64,000 nt of DNA from Termitomyces sp. T153 (GCA_018296165.2 JACKQL020000072.1:1-64000), one strand, 5' to 3'. Positions 27,595 to 39,073 are shown, numbered from the stretch's first letter. The notes: generated by a model not told the origin, from the sequence alone. Translations and numbers: made by a program.

Positions 27595-28245
27595 ACCCTA
27601 AGTACTCAAGGTTCTTGTGGTCTGTCCAAACTTCAAACTTGTGCTATGTGCCCTCAAGAAAATGCCATCATTCTTCAAAGGACCAAATAATGGCAGGTGT
27701 CTCTTTGTCATGTATCTTATAGTTCTGTTCTACTGCATTGAAGCTTTATGAGTAGAAGGCTACTAGATGCCACTCACCATCCTGCTTTGACTGCTGAGGG
27801 AGGACCACTCCCATGGCAAAGTTAGAGCTATCAGCTTCAACATGGAAGAGGGAGTTGTCACTAGGAAATAGAAGAACTAGTTCAGAGGTACTGGCTTGCC
27901 TGAGAGTGTCAATGGTGGCTTGCTGTAAGGACTTCTATTGTCATGCCATCTCCTTGACAGTGGGATTAAAGGGAGGGTGTGCATGGTGAGAGAAGTCCTG
28001 AATAAACCTCTGATAGAAGTTGACAAAGCCTAAAAAGACCTGAACTTCTTTCTTGTTCTTTGGCTCTAGCCACTCTACTACACCTGCCATATTGACTGGG
28101 TCTATTTCAGCCATTCCATGTGCAATGATCAGGCTGATGCACTCAACTTCAGTCTGCTTCTCAGGCTTAAAGTAGAGCTGGTGTTAGTGGAAGTGTTCCA
28201 AGACAATGTGTGTGATCTGACACTGTTCCTACTTAAATCTCCAGC
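27595..28245 (-). pseudogene. Nested Ty3/gypsy pol fragment 2 (RT end and RNase H)
   Basis: It is homologous at DNA level to 25,330-25,930 and to 4,090-4,700 (for example the stretch near 27,610-27,670 against 25,345-25,440). It covers the RT thumb/connection and the start of RNase H on the minus strand. It has no open frame of useful length. Together with fragment 1 it may be the remains of two insertions or of one duplicated insertion. Confidence 0.6.
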
Positions 28246-28559
28246 CTCAGGGCATGCAACTACATAAAAATATCACCATTAGATAGCCCTTTGTCTAGAG
28301 TACTCAGAATAAAAAAAAACAAGAATGGGGTCAAGTATGGGCAGTCCCCTAACATCAACTAGATTTCCTGCATGTCCAGTCATGTCTCATCAGCATCAGA
28401 GATTCTTTCCTGCCTTGCAAGGCATGCAAGAGGACCATCTTTGTGAGTCTTTAGCTCTAATTTGAGATGAGGAATGCCTTCTATTATTACTGTCAAAGGA
28501 TTCTTTGGCATACTGAGTATGGCAAATCAATCAAGAAAGTTTCTTGTGATAAATTATTA

Positions 28560-29052
28560 TTGAATAATTTACAACAAAGGTGATTGTAACTAATATTTCT
28601 TGATTAACATTAGTTAGAAACACTTTTCTCACAAATCACCAAAAATGTTTCCAATTTAATGATTCTTGTTTCTTAGAAGTATTTTAAGATTTTTTAATTC
28701 ATTTTTCTCACAAATAACCAAAAATGTTTCTAAGTAATGTTAACCAAGAAACATGCAAATTGAAATACAGTGAACAGAAACAGAATAAGAGTTTCTAACA
28801 AATCACATAAAGATATATGAAATGTTCTTCTTGAATCAAAGTGAGAAACATGATTTGGATTTATAATCTGTTTCTGAAGAAAAGTTCAAGAAAAAATCAT
28901 TTTTTTTACTCAAGATACACTATATCAACAGGAATCATTTTATTTGACTGTTTTCAAATTTATATAATAATTTCTACTTGAGGAAAACATATTAGAAATC
29001 ATATAACATGTTTCTAATTGATGTTTCTCAAGAAATAAGATTTCCTGAAGTG
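28560..29052. repeat. Right terminal/subterminal repeats of the CACTA-like element
   Basis: AT-rich DNA with repeated TTTCTCAAGAAA, TTGATTAACATTAGTTAGAAAC and ATGTTTCT motifs in both orientations, ending ATTTCCTGAAGTG at 29,052. It mirrors the left end at 11,119. Beyond it CpG-normal host sequence begins within about 250 bases. Confidence 0.6.
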
Positions 29053-29264
29053 ACAGTAGCTTTGTAGACTTTCTCACATTGTGGATGCTATCCATTTGGT
29101 CTCTGGATGGGCTCAGAGTGATAAAGATGGTGCACAAATCACCCTGAACTCAAATCTCAGTGGAAGGAAGCAATCCAGAAGCACCCTAGTATCAAGTAGC
29201 ACATCCTGGTGTATGTGGATAGAAATTCTACATGAATACAAAGTTGATGTTTGTTGCTCAACAA

Positions 29265-31302
29265 CTAATAGCAATCCTGTGCCTGTTCCCATGACTCTAA
29301 TGTCAACTTGCCCTCCTCAACTAACAACTCGCATGCCTGTTTGATATGCAATAATTCTGTTCTAGCTGATCCCACTGCAAATCGTATGCAATAAACACCA
29401 TTAAGCACCGTTGAGGTCAGCAGAATATCCTGACGAGCAGTGAGTCGAGAATAGAACAGCTTGTTCAGTTTGTTTAAAATGTCTAGGGAATGAGAGGGTT
29501 GCTCGAGAGACCTGAGTTTTGGATCCAATCGGAAAACTGAGAGGGCAAATGAGGGCGGAGTGACGAGAGAGAACATGTCTGAACTAGCGACAAACTCAGC
29601 AAAATGTTGGTTCAGAGCTATGGTCTAAATATATTCAGCTAACAGCTTTACCAGATACAAGATAGACAATAATAATGACCTTTCGGATGTACTTCTTGAA
29701 GCCTTCGACACCAAAACTACGAAAGACAAACCAAAATTTCAGAGACCGGAAACGACGGCTTAGGGCCAAATGCCAGTTACGGTAATCTGTAACTGTCCCT
29801 AGTAGATTACAATCAGGCTGGAGTGTGCCGAAACATGATGAGTACACCAACCAGCATCGCCTTGTTTTGTTCTCAAGTAAGGAGGAGTGATATCCAAGGC
29901 ATCAGTCAGGTACTTTCTGTCTCTTACCCACAGAGCTGAGGCATCGAAATTGATAAGTCCCCACTGATACATAGAATAAGTCAGATAAATTTTTCTAGTC
30001 GTTTGAAGATGCTACTTACTTTATGGAAATTTGTGCAGAAGGAATTTGCAAGCTCATTGATCGTTTTGAGATGACACTTCTCTCTAAGCTCTGGGCAAGC
30101 AATGGCAACACCAGCCCATGCAGCATCAACATGAACCCACATTGACGGATGTTTCTGCACTGAATGAACACGTTAGGTCGGTAACATGTCTTGAAATGAC
30201 GTGAAAGCAATACCAATCTGCTGAATTTCTGGAAGATTATCAATGGCGCCAGAAGAAGTCGTGCCCAAAGTTGCAACTTTTTTGTGACAATCAGAATACG
30301 AAATACTCAATCTGAAAAAAGACTCACTTAGAACGAATGGCTTCAACCCTTGCCTTTCGTCCTCTTCCAATGCGAGGCGCAGCGTTTTGCCGCGTAGAGA
30401 GAAATTGTCTTCAGCTCTGACCTCTAAGACACGAACAGAAAGACCAAGAACAAGGCCAGCCTTGACGCCCAAAGAATGAGTTTGGGAGGTCGTATAGATC
30501 ACGAGATCTGTTAATGGGATGTTGGGATGATGGCGTAAATACAGAGAGCGTGCTGCAACGATAGCAACCAATGCAGAGTCACAAGCAGTGTTCTGAAAAG
30601 GATGTCATGACATTTTAGTATTCAACGTGATGGACATACCTGGATAACACCTCCTCCAACCTCCGAGGAGTTCAAGAATTCCGGGCTCAGTCCCAATAAT
30701 CGGCAAGCCCAGTCCATGACGAGTGCTTCCAGTTCTGTACATGCAGGGCTTGATGTCCACTGGGAGTCAGTTTCAGTTTGACCTGAACTGCAGTGAAAAA
30801 AAAGATGACCTCACGTTGAATCCAGGGTTAGAAGCTGCCGAGGAATAGAGATCGGCAAGAATTCCTTCAAAACTGCAGCTAGCTGGGAAATATGCGAAAA
30901 ATGAAGGGTGCTGCCAGTGAGTTAACCCTGAAAAGAACTCCTAAGTAGCTGTATTAGCTGGTAAGAGAAAAAGTTGATACCAGGGACTATGAGTCTCTGA
31001 TAGTCATCTGCAATATCATCAAAATCCTCGCCTCGCTCAGGGGCAGCCACTAGAAAATGTGCATGTTAATCCACCCGGTCGCCATCCAGAACATACTATT
31101 GACACTGACGCGGAATGTGTTGCTTCAGATATCCTGGTTCGACATCCGAGATAACAGGTCGCTTCTCCAGAGAATAGGAATAGTCACAGATGCGATCGAT
31201 AGCTTGGTAGCCAGCTTTTCTAAACCTGTCGGATGTGTTAGTCGGGATTACGGCAGCGCTCGGGCCGGCCTTAAATGCTGTAACACACCGTTCAGTATCC
31301 AT
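29265..31302 (-). CDS. Aromatic-L-amino-acid decarboxylase (PLP group II)
   Basis: It probably decarboxylates tryptophan, tyrosine or DOPA to the amine, in the cytosol, using pyridoxal phosphate. The ATG at 31,302 opens MDTER, then a short intron leads to [15 protein letters not shown], the usual start of the family. In order follow [47 protein letters not shown], and [12 protein letters not shown] (about 30,100-30,140). The cofactor lysine motif CTNFHK|W is at about 30,018-30,040, split by an intron after Lys, then [10 protein letters not shown]. The C-terminal part reads [18 protein letters not shown] and ends at the stop at 29,265. I infer about nine exons. One intron near 29,800-29,860 seems to use GC-AG ends. 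A TATA box lies 60-70 bases upstream. The frame looks intact, so it is likely functional. The CACTA-like element ends about 210 bases downstream. Confidence 0.85.
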
Positions 31303-31360
31303 GATAAGTGGCGAGTGAGAACTTATGAGAACTGGTGTAGGTTTCATTATCGACACCCGG

Positions 31361-31371
31361 GTATATATATT
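31361..31371 (-). promoter_or_regulatory. TATA box of the decarboxylase gene
   Basis: The minus strand reads CAATATATATACC about 59-69 bases upstream of the ATG at 31,302, a plausible core promoter distance for a basidiomycete gene. Confidence 0.5.
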
Positions 31372-32140
31372 GATCCAAGCGTTCACATAATCTTCTTTCG
31401 TTCGACATGGAAAGGACGTCGGCATGGCGAACACAAGGTATCGGCAGATAAGTAAACGGAGGCTTTCTTTACCTTTTACATACAGCACATGATCATGAGG
31501 AATACATGTACCAGGTTATCCCGATATAGTATGAGCGGGCGAAGTGATCAGTGTCCACTGTCCACTCCGTTGTTGGCCAGTCGCTGAAGTCCAGAAGAGA
31601 TGTATCCCGTTGACGAAGAAGTGCTATGTGAAATTTTGATACAGAAATATCTCGAAGATTGAAAAAACTACTATGGCCTCAGAAACATGCCGGACATGCC
31701 TCGACTTCCTTCGCAGGTAATTGGATATAATGTGTAGTGCCTCATGTTTAAGATTAATTGTTCGACATGTCTTCCGTAACCGAGGCAGAGAAATTAGACA
31801 CTGACAGCAACGGCAAGAGGTGTTTCCTATGATACAAGCTCAAAAGCATCATATATTAAGGTAACACTCACTTTATGTACAGGTCTATAGACACTGGACC
31901 CGCGGTATGATATCACGTATTACGACTAAAGTACAAATTAGCGTTAGACTTCTTTCACAGATCATAGATCTTTCCCAATGTTCTAGTTGGACCGCTAGCG
32001 TAGCGTTGTATGCAAGAGATGACTAAGATCCTGCTTCTATTTAGGATACATCAACGTGGTATTGAACTACTAGTTAGGACTCAACAATGAAAAGGGGTCA
32101 CAAGAAATCGAAACTTCACTCTTGAGCAAAGAAACGACGC
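31372..32140. other. Intergenic region between tyrosinase and decarboxylase
   Basis: About 770 bases with normal CpG content. It must hold the tyrosinase 3' end and the decarboxylase upstream region, as both are read leftward. I see no further open frame, RNA gene or strong repeat. Confidence 0.5.
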
Positions 32141-33433
32141 TCAGACGTACGTATAACAAAGAAGCTTATTTCCAATATCCATGACATGGTGTATCTGGAT
32201 CGACTGTCCAAAGGTCCCTGTTGGAAGAGTCGTATTGAGAGTGACTTTACGGTAAGGAGGAATTTGAGTTGAGCGGCCAGAAATTTGATATAATCGAGTA
32301 CTCGGGTCTATTCTCTGCCACTTCCACCACAAACGATCGAGGTTGGCATGATGTAAATAGAAGAGTGGGTCTAGTCAAGCATGAAAGAATAAGATTGATA
32401 ATGACTTGTACAGTGATGACTGACCTCCGGGGCTAGAGTACGTATCACCCATATCTCCGCCGACGGCGCGATGTCCCGAATCATGTATCTTCGACTCAGG
32501 AGTGATAGGCCTTCCCTCAAGTTCAATACGGAATGTTTCAAACGTCTTCTTGTTCATCGTACTGTTGACTGCTCCCTCTGTGAGTCGAGGGAGCATCTCG
32601 ATATCAAATCCGCGTTCAATAAAGTGGTCAGTTACATTTGGAGGCGGACCCGTGCCGAAGATAAGACGGTATTTGGCGAAGGCCCCGCTTGACAGAGGGC
32701 TTCGCACCAAAGGCAGGTTACCAAAGCCTCCGGTGGCGTCGAAAATCGATGAAGAATGAAAACTAGATAGAGACGTTACATTGAGAGTGTTGAAGAAATG
32801 CATCTAAAACTTGCGCTTCAGGGTTTGCTGGGTCGGCATCTTTTGTCCAATCCCAATAACTAGAAAGTCCTCATCAGCACGGGAGTTTGGACATCAATCG
32901 CAATAGAACAAACGGAATATGGCCATTATAATTGCATTCTTTACGTAGTGCCAGCTCATAGACGTGCAGAAACCAGCGATGCCAAGGAAGAAATTGACCC
33001 TACACGAACACGAAGGTATCTTATGGAACCCAATTTGCAGGAATGGTGGATGGCAGACGCACCACTTCATGAACTTGAGTTGTCACAGAGATATGAAAAC
33101 CTTGAAAATCGTCAAAACGTGTTCGAGCACCATGTAGTCCTGATTTCGATGGATGCTGCTGGAGGCATTGTACCGCCTTTAGATAGTCGGCCCTCTCGAG
33201 TGGTCCGATGCTTCGCCTACATAGAACAATGATCAATATTACTTTGCAGAAAATCTTGAGACCAATACGTACCATTCTTTTCTCTGCCTTGGTATACAAG
33301 TTGTCACCGTTGAATTTGATTGGTCTATTGACGTGACAGGTTTTGCGGTATTCGTTACTTCGAGACCATTTGCAAGCCCGCAGAGAGTTAAATTGAGGAT
33401 TGTCAGGAAGGAACCAGGGTTCAACCAAATCAT
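32141..33433 (-). CDS. Tyrosinase (type-3 copper), short secreted-type form
   Basis: It hydroxylates phenols to catechols and oxidises these to quinones (melanin-type pigments). Start 33,433: a hydrophobic N-terminus (SFLTILNLTLCGLANG) fits a signal peptide. CuA lies in two exons: GFHISVTTQVHEV, intron, then GQFLPWHRWF (His in GFH, VHE and WHR). After YWDWTKDADPANPEAQ comes a long exon, and CuB is IHDSGHRAVGGD, intron, then DPLFYLHHANLDRLWWKW. All six copper-ligand histidines are present. The predicted protein is about 330 residues and ends shortly after CuB at the stop at 32,141, so it lacks the C-terminal cap domain of classical mushroom tyrosinases. Five or so introns have GT-AG ends. It lies upstream of the decarboxylase on the same strand, which may share its substrate. 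Confidence 0.88.
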
Positions 33434-33473
33434 CGTAGCAGGCGGTAGTGAGTTTTCACCGCATTCTTACAGT

Positions 33474-33482
33474 CTATATAAC
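33474..33482 (-). promoter_or_regulatory. TATA box of the tyrosinase gene
   Basis: The minus strand reads GTTATATAGAC, about 41-49 bases upstream of the ATG at 33,433. Confidence 0.45.
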
Positions 33483-33825
33483 AGAGTTCATTACTATTAG
33501 AAGCGTCTCTGAGGCCTCGATCCGTGGCGGGATCGCTTCTCATCGCTTCAGTCACCTGCTCTCGTCTTGGATGAACAGCATACCCTGAACTCTAAATCAA
33601 CGTTGGGTGAAAGCAAAGAAAGGAATTTGCAGTCCTGCAAGAGGATTACACCTGAAGTGCTTCACCAAAATTCATCAAGTTGGAAAGTTGTCTGCGAGTC
33701 AACATCGAGCGAGCTGAGCTTCTTAGATGGACTGGAGCATGGTTTGAGTGGCTTCCAGGTAATCTATATATATAATATATGGGATGACTCCTGGGAAAGT
33801 GGCTGTGCCTCTGAAACAACAAAGG
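33483..33825. other. Upstream region of tyrosinase, transition to repeat DNA
   Basis: CpG-normal sequence to about 33,730, with no recognised gene (short frames on both strands look random). A 52-base segment at about 33,764-33,815 (TCTATATATATAATATATGG onward) recurs at about 34,139-34,190, flanking the first repeat array. Confidence 0.4.
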
Positions 33826-34138
33826 ACCTAACTGAACAAAGTGAAGTTGGGTCTGGAACTTAGCATTGAGTTTGAAATACAAAGACCTAACCAAATGAAG
33901 TGAGCTTGAGTCTGGGACTAAGCATTGAGTAGAATATCAAGAACACAATCAAATGAAGTGAGGTTGGGTCTGGGATGAAGCATTGAGTAAAATATCAAGG
34001 ACCTAACCAAACAAAGTGAGGTTGGGTCTGGGACTAAGCATTGAGTAGAACATCAAGGACCTAACCAAATGAAAGGAGGTTGGGTCTGGGATGAAGCAAG
34101 AGCTACAGGCCCATGCTTCAGCATGGGCTTGTAACTTG
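33826..34138. repeat. Array 1: five units of a 58-bp repeat, ending in a hairpin
   Basis: Units with the core GTGAGGTTGGGTCTGGGA start at about 33,841, 33,900, 33,958, 34,016 and 34,074. Each contains CAAGGACCTAACCAAA and AGCATTGAGTAGAA. The last unit runs into a 13-base stem hairpin: TACAGGCCCATGC (34,104-34,116), loop TTCA, GCATGGGCTTGTA (34,121-34,133), with one mismatch that would be G-U in RNA. No coding potential is seen. Confidence 0.75.
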
Positions 34139-34199
34139 TATATATATCTATAATATGTGGGATGACGGACATGGGAATGTGGCTGCACCTAGCAACAAC

Positions 34200-35640
34200 T
34201 TTTCTGCTTGGTAAGGCTGACTAAGAACCTTTCTTTTTGAGTAACTTGGTTGTTTTTTGCACTTTGAATAGGGAAAAACAAACAGCTTTGGTTGATGGCA
34301 TGAATGTATTGTTTCTTTCAGCCATTAAAATTGATATTTTAGGCAATTTCAGCCTTTTTCAGGCATGACTTATGTGAAATGTACTGCCTTTTAATGCACC
34401 TCCTTGAGGAACACTTCTGGTTGTTCTTTGAGAAAGGAACATGTCCCATGGATGTATTTCTTATCAAAAATGTTCAGATCAATGAATTTTCATGAACAAA
34501 TTGGCCAAAAAATGGTATAAGATGTTTTATTTGACTCTTAAAAGCTTCTACTTATTCTTTAGAAATGAGAATAGTTGGCCTGTGTATATCCCCAGGCAAC
34601 TATGGTTCCTGATTCTGTCTTTTGATTGCTGATAGCCTCTAACTTAGAAGTATATTCTGTGATGTTAGGTATTTTCAACATTAAATTGTAAAATTAAATA
34701 CAGTGAGGCTACACTTGGGCTGAAGTGCTAATAGCTTTATGGTGGCTTTCTGATTTCTAGTCTTGAAAGTGTGTATTCTTATAACAGTAATCAGTTCTTT
34801 TACTTAGAGTCAACCTTATTCCTGATCATCTCCAACTTTTCCTGCTCTCAATGGATATCTGACTACATTATGACAGCCTCTGGAAAACAATGGTGGGTTT
34901 AATGTATTATTCTAATGGAACCATTGGTAAAGAGATCATTGAAGATTGCTTTGAGATGGAAAAAGCTTCAGAAGATAGTATTAATATAGATTGTGTAAAG
35001 TTGAAAGTCCTCTGTTAAGGGACTGGAACAGGAGGTCTACTATGACATATATATATGTTTTGATAAATTGAATTACTTATAGCTGTAAGCTAGCTTCTGT
35101 TTCTGAGGATCCACAGGCATTTTGATTTGAAAGTGTATGGTTTGTAATTAGATGATTGTATGTCAGATATATTGAGTTGAAGAAAACAGAGGTGTGATGT
35201 GTAATAAATCTTGATTAGATAGAGTATTGGAAAGGAATTTTGAAAAAGAATCAAATCAAAGATCTGATTGCTAAGTATCAGTACTACTTAGTAATACCAT
35301 AAATGAGATTATAAATATCTCATTATTCAGGCTACTTCCCCTGATTTCTTTCTCTTTAGTATATTTTGATGTTAGAAAATTGTCAAACATGCTCTTCAAT
35401 AAAGTGTATGAGTAAAAAGAGGACAGAAGATGAAGGAGACTTTGATTGATCAATGTTTCTAAATTTTCAAGTATGTTCAAGATGATTTATTGAATGATAA
35501 TCACTTGAAGACTTGGAATATTGCAAACTTAACTAAGTGAAGTAAAGTTTGGTCTGGATTTCAGCATTATGTTAAAGACTTATATCTACTGACATTGACA
35601 ATGACAGGACTATTAACACATCAATTGAAAAAAGAAAGAC
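34200..35640. other. AT-rich spacer between two repeat arrays
   Basis: About 1.4 kb of AT-rich, CpG-poor DNA without any open frame of interest on either strand (the longest, at 35,271-35,480 minus, is low-complexity hydrophobic). Two arrays in the same orientation bracket it. It could be the body of a non-autonomous element. Confidence 0.45.
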
Positions 35641-35659
35641 CAAAGTCAGCATAGTGAAA

Positions 35660-36170
35660 GAGATGAGGTTTGAGGTTGAGTCTGGGACTCAGCATTGAGT
35701 TGACAAAATACAAAGACCTAACTGAACATAGTGAGGTTGAGTCTGGGACTCAGCATTGAGTTGACAAAATACAAAGACCTAACTGAACATAGTGAGGTTG
35801 GGTCTGGGACTCAGCATTGAGTTGACAAAATACAAAGACCTAACTAAATGTAGTGAGGTTGGGTCTGGGATGAAGCAAGAGCTACAGGCCCATGCCTTGA
35901 ATAAACAAATACAAAGACCTAACCAAATAAAGTGAGGTTGGGTCTGGGACTTAGCATTGAGTTTGAAATACAAGAACCTAACAAATGAAGTGAGGTTGGG
36001 TCTGGGACTTAGCATTGAGTTTGAAATACAAGGACCTAACCAAACAAAGTGAGGTTGGGTCTGGGATGAAGCATTGAGTAAAATATTGAGGACTTAACCA
36101 AACAAAGTGAGGTTCAGTCTGGAATGAAGCAAGAACTACAGGCCTGTGCTGAAGGCATGGACTGTAGCTT
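35660..36170. repeat. Array 2: about eight units of the same 58-bp repeat
   Basis: Units with GTGAGGTTGGGTCTGGGA or close variants recur at about 35,671, 35,731, 35,791, 35,850, 35,932, 35,991, 36,049 and 36,108, in the same orientation as array 1. A unit near 35,872 carries the AAGAGCTACAGGCCCATGC segment, as in array 1. The array ends at a decayed hairpin with arms CTACAG/CTGTAG (36,136-36,167). The three most similar units (35,700-35,850) look recently amplified. Confidence 0.75.
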
Positions 36171-36620
36171 ATACTATATAAAGATGATGCAGAAAGCTTG
36201 AGTTGATGCTTGTTTTGGTTAGCTGTTAGCTATCACATCATAAAGAAAGGGCCCATCAGGGATCAGGTCAGATTTGGCAAGGTCGGCAGCAAGTGTGCTG
36301 TCACTTACAGAAATGAGAGAATGAGTGAGGTCTCCATAGAATTCTAGGAAAAGACCACCTACATCAGAACACGAACATAGCGCTTTTACATCACCGAACT
36401 TGGATTTGTGAGTGGAATGGCTCACTGACAGGTCCATCGTATCATATTAATATTCAAGTCAAATGAAAGTCGGAAGTGCTTTAAATGAGCAAGAGTTCCT
36501 CCAACGTTCCAACCTAGGTCAAAGTCTGTGTCTACGTGACTGTACTACTTGTATCGTATTGTGTCTCACGGTTGGATTTACCATAAATTTGGTTCTGTTT
36601 GAAGCGTAAGCACTTCTCTT
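36171..36620. other. Upstream region of the next gene; possible small minus-strand ORF
   Basis: CpG content returns to normal here. A 72-codon minus-strand frame (36,219-36,437) has ordinary composition but no recognised motif. I cannot tell whether it is a gene end or chance. Confidence 0.3.
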
Positions 36621-37256
36621 ATGGACGCTCAGACCAATCTTACTACTAGTGGCGATTCTAATTTCATCTCGTCACCATCGCTAAAGACATGGTTCCAAAC
36701 CCAAATCCAATCACTTTATGGAATCCCGTCTCAGACAGACTCTCGGAATCTGCCACAGGTCTTTTTTTCTTCCGGTGCTCAGATTCTCTTGAACCATGTG
36801 CCCGTCACGCTTGAAGACTTCCAAAGTGATATCCAGAGTCAACTTCAGTCCTCGAGACAGACCTCCATCTCTTGGAAAGACGTCATAGAAGTCTACAGCT
36901 CAGGGGCTGATAGTCAAAACGAGGTAGCTTCAAATGTTCGAATGATCGATCCTTCAGTTCAATCCTGCAATCCTGCAGACAGGCATAGTTGCTGGAATCT
37001 ATATTGTCACCCGATCTCTGAACTTCAGAATTCGCGCTGGGCCTGCGCAAAGGAAAACCACTGTCGTCTTCACTGCAAAGTACGTAAACCCTCGTTATCG
37101 CTTTCCTCATGACGTCATGCTCCGGTCAGGATACACCGGGATCCGACCATTCATGATGAGGATGCACGTCGTATTGTTTACCTTCGTCAGACTCTGGTCG
37201 ATGAAGCTGTACCCGTTCACATACATGGCATTGGCGGTCAACAAGTCATTCCTTGA
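36621..37256 (+). CDS. Small NTF2/SnoaL-like hypothetical protein
   Basis: It has three exons: 36,621-36,923, 36,979-37,079 and 37,130-37,256, with introns GTAGCT...CTGCAG and GTACGT...GGTCAG. The joined frame gives about 176 residues with no stop. It starts MDAQTNLTTS, then TWFQTQIQSLYGIPSQTDS, NHVPVTLEDFQSDI, GIVAGIYIVTRSLNFRIRAG and VYLRQTLVDEAVPVHIHG. This layout (N-terminal helices, a short beta strand pair, RIRAGPAQR, a C-terminal helix) matches a family common in agaricomycetes and resembles the cone-shaped NTF2/SnoaL fold. No catalytic role can be stated. The first ATG in frame is used; the preceding region is not open. Confidence 0.75.
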
Positions 37257-37582
37257 GACTTTTACGATACCGAGGTGTACTCGCGTACCAAGTTCTAAGT
37301 ATTTTCGTTACGTTCACATCCTATAAGCCATAAATACCGTTCCGATGAGTGGTAGATCCCGCGTACAAGGTTGAGCTCTCTTGTCAGGTCATATCAATCA
37401 TTAAGCGACCGTACCGGATGGACCGCTATAACCATTCCTCCTTCCCAGCCTTGTCATGTACTTCCATCACAGAAGCCCCTGTCACAGCCTTCAATTGACA
37501 CATGTCGTCGCGTGCTTTCAATGGGTTTGGTATCGTTTGTAGGCGTCAACCACCCGTCATCGAAGTGGCTTGATCTCTTACC

Positions 37583-38348
37583 ATGGATTCCGTCTATGTT
37601 TTTGATAATAAGGCCCACTATACCAGCGCTTCTGCTACGAACTCCTCTGGTATATCGTTCGTCATAAATACATCTGCGTCGACCACTCGTGATATGCTAC
37701 CGACTGGTATGACTACTATCGAAGGTCCGAGCAGAAAGCAAGCCTCAATTAACTGGCAAGCCGGAACATTTGACATTGATGGTCAAGTCATAAGTATCGA
37801 TGATATTCGGAGTAAGGATACGAGGCCCGGCATGTGAGTAGTGTTTTTCTTCCACGGGACACTCCGATGGTCTCTTTAACAATTCGGTACTTAGATCACT
37901 TTCAGTACGTCGCTGGTCATACAACCAACAGTCGTGGCACATAAAATATGAATACGCAGCAAAGGCTTTCCATGCAAGCCTTATTTTCCCCGTAATTACA
38001 ATTGATGATAACATTTGGATCTCAATCTAGGTATGGCGACTTGTAGATGGCATTGCAGAAGAGCGAACTACAATGGAATTCAAGCGCTATAAATCAAAGG
38101 TCATAGGGAGCTCGGTACCGGCCACAGTCGTGATTAATTCCCCGTTGTCGGAAACTGACACGCTCTTCCTCTGGATGGTCGTAATCTACTCTGAAGTGAC
38201 AGCACATCCGAGGGTCAGTTTCACTAGAAAAGTCGGAGATTTTGTCGCGCTGGTTATCACTGCAGTTGGTGAGTCGCTGGCATGTAATATTTTCTTACAC
38301 AAGAGGACGCTTGTAACCTTTCGGATTGGAGGTTCTCCGATTTGTTGA
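37583..38348 (+). CDS. DUF6593-like hypothetical protein
   Basis: Exon 1 (37,583-37,833) opens MDSVYVFDNKAHYTSASAT and contains TRDMLPTGMTTIEGPSRKQA and the strand pattern WQAGTFDIDGQVISIDDI. After an intron (GTGAGT...CTTAG, to 37,893) exon 2 reads SVRRWSYNQQSWHIKYEYAA. A second intron (GTAATT...ATCTAG, 37,993-38,030) leads to exon 3 with WRLVDGIAEERTTMEFKRYK and SETDTLFLWMVVIYSE. The beta-rich plan, a central 'W-x-x-G' strand and a C-terminal hydrophobic helix after a charged strand, fits the DUF6593 family of agaricomycetes. The C-terminal end beyond about 38,215 is uncertain, as a further intron is possible. Function unknown. Confidence 0.55.
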
Positions 38349-39073
38349 CATTGGATGAGAGCTGGAGTTGAGCTCACGGTTGGGCTAACATCGGCTTTCC
38401 AACAACCTATCCAGGAGTTTGCAACCCGGTTATGATGCCCAGTAGAGATCATGTCTGGCGATTTTTAGAAACCCTGACTTGATGGTACTAGTGGCTTCAG
38501 TCACGTTGTCGTTTGTCATAACCTCGATTTCTAGTAATCAGGCGAATTGTATACTGTTTTCGTGCAGATCGACCTTACAGCTCACATTTGTCAGGAGTGA
38601 CCATTAAGCCAGCTCTTCTCCAGCTTAGTTGGGTCCCATTAAAAGGCCTCTACACCACGCGTCATCTAGTGCATTGGAGCCGCGAGGCCCACAAGATGTT
38701 TTTTTAATAAGAAGTCCCACAAATATCACTGAGTACGCTGGGTAGACTCTCATGACAAATGAAGAAGTATTTGGAGGTCGGGATAATTGGTATCGCTTTA
38801 CGAACGAATGCGAGCACACGGCTATAGCCTTAGTGGAAAGGTAGGTCGAAATATTCTACTCAAGGACTCCGGGTCAGAGCGTCAACAAATGAGCTGACTA
38901 TGAGAAATTGTAATTTGTTATCGCCAAAGGAGTTAATCAGGGGACCCTGACGGAGAGAAACTATAAATAGAAGGATGTCAATCACTTGTTTACATAATAC
39001 TATTGCCTGGGCACTTATTGAACGTTTTGGGCTGTTGTCGCCAGCGGCCAGCAACTACGAGCGCCTTGCGACG
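38349..39073. other. Intergenic; VTI1 promoter region
   Basis: No gene is recognised. A TATA-like CTATAAATAG at 38,961-38,970 lies about 105 bases upstream of the VTI1 start codon and reads in the right direction. Confidence 0.45.
38961..38970 (+). promoter_or_regulatory. TATA-like box upstream of VTI1
   Basis: CTATAAATAG about 105 bases before the ATG at 39,074; probably the core promoter, with a 5' UTR of about 70 bases. Confidence 0.4.

Noticed and set aside
33826..36170. CRISPR-like appearance of the 58-bp repeat arrays
   Set aside because: The units are contiguous without unique spacers, diverged from one another, and the genome is eukaryotic.
36219..36437. Small minus-strand ORF as a confident gene
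   Set aside because: 72 codons, no recognised motif, no visible promoter or introns; reported only as a possibility.
38975..39073. Upstream in-frame start for VTI1
   Set aside because: The extra 33 residues are unlike the family, which starts right at MDxTPTxLFxSYE, and the TATA-like box lies only five bases before that ATG.
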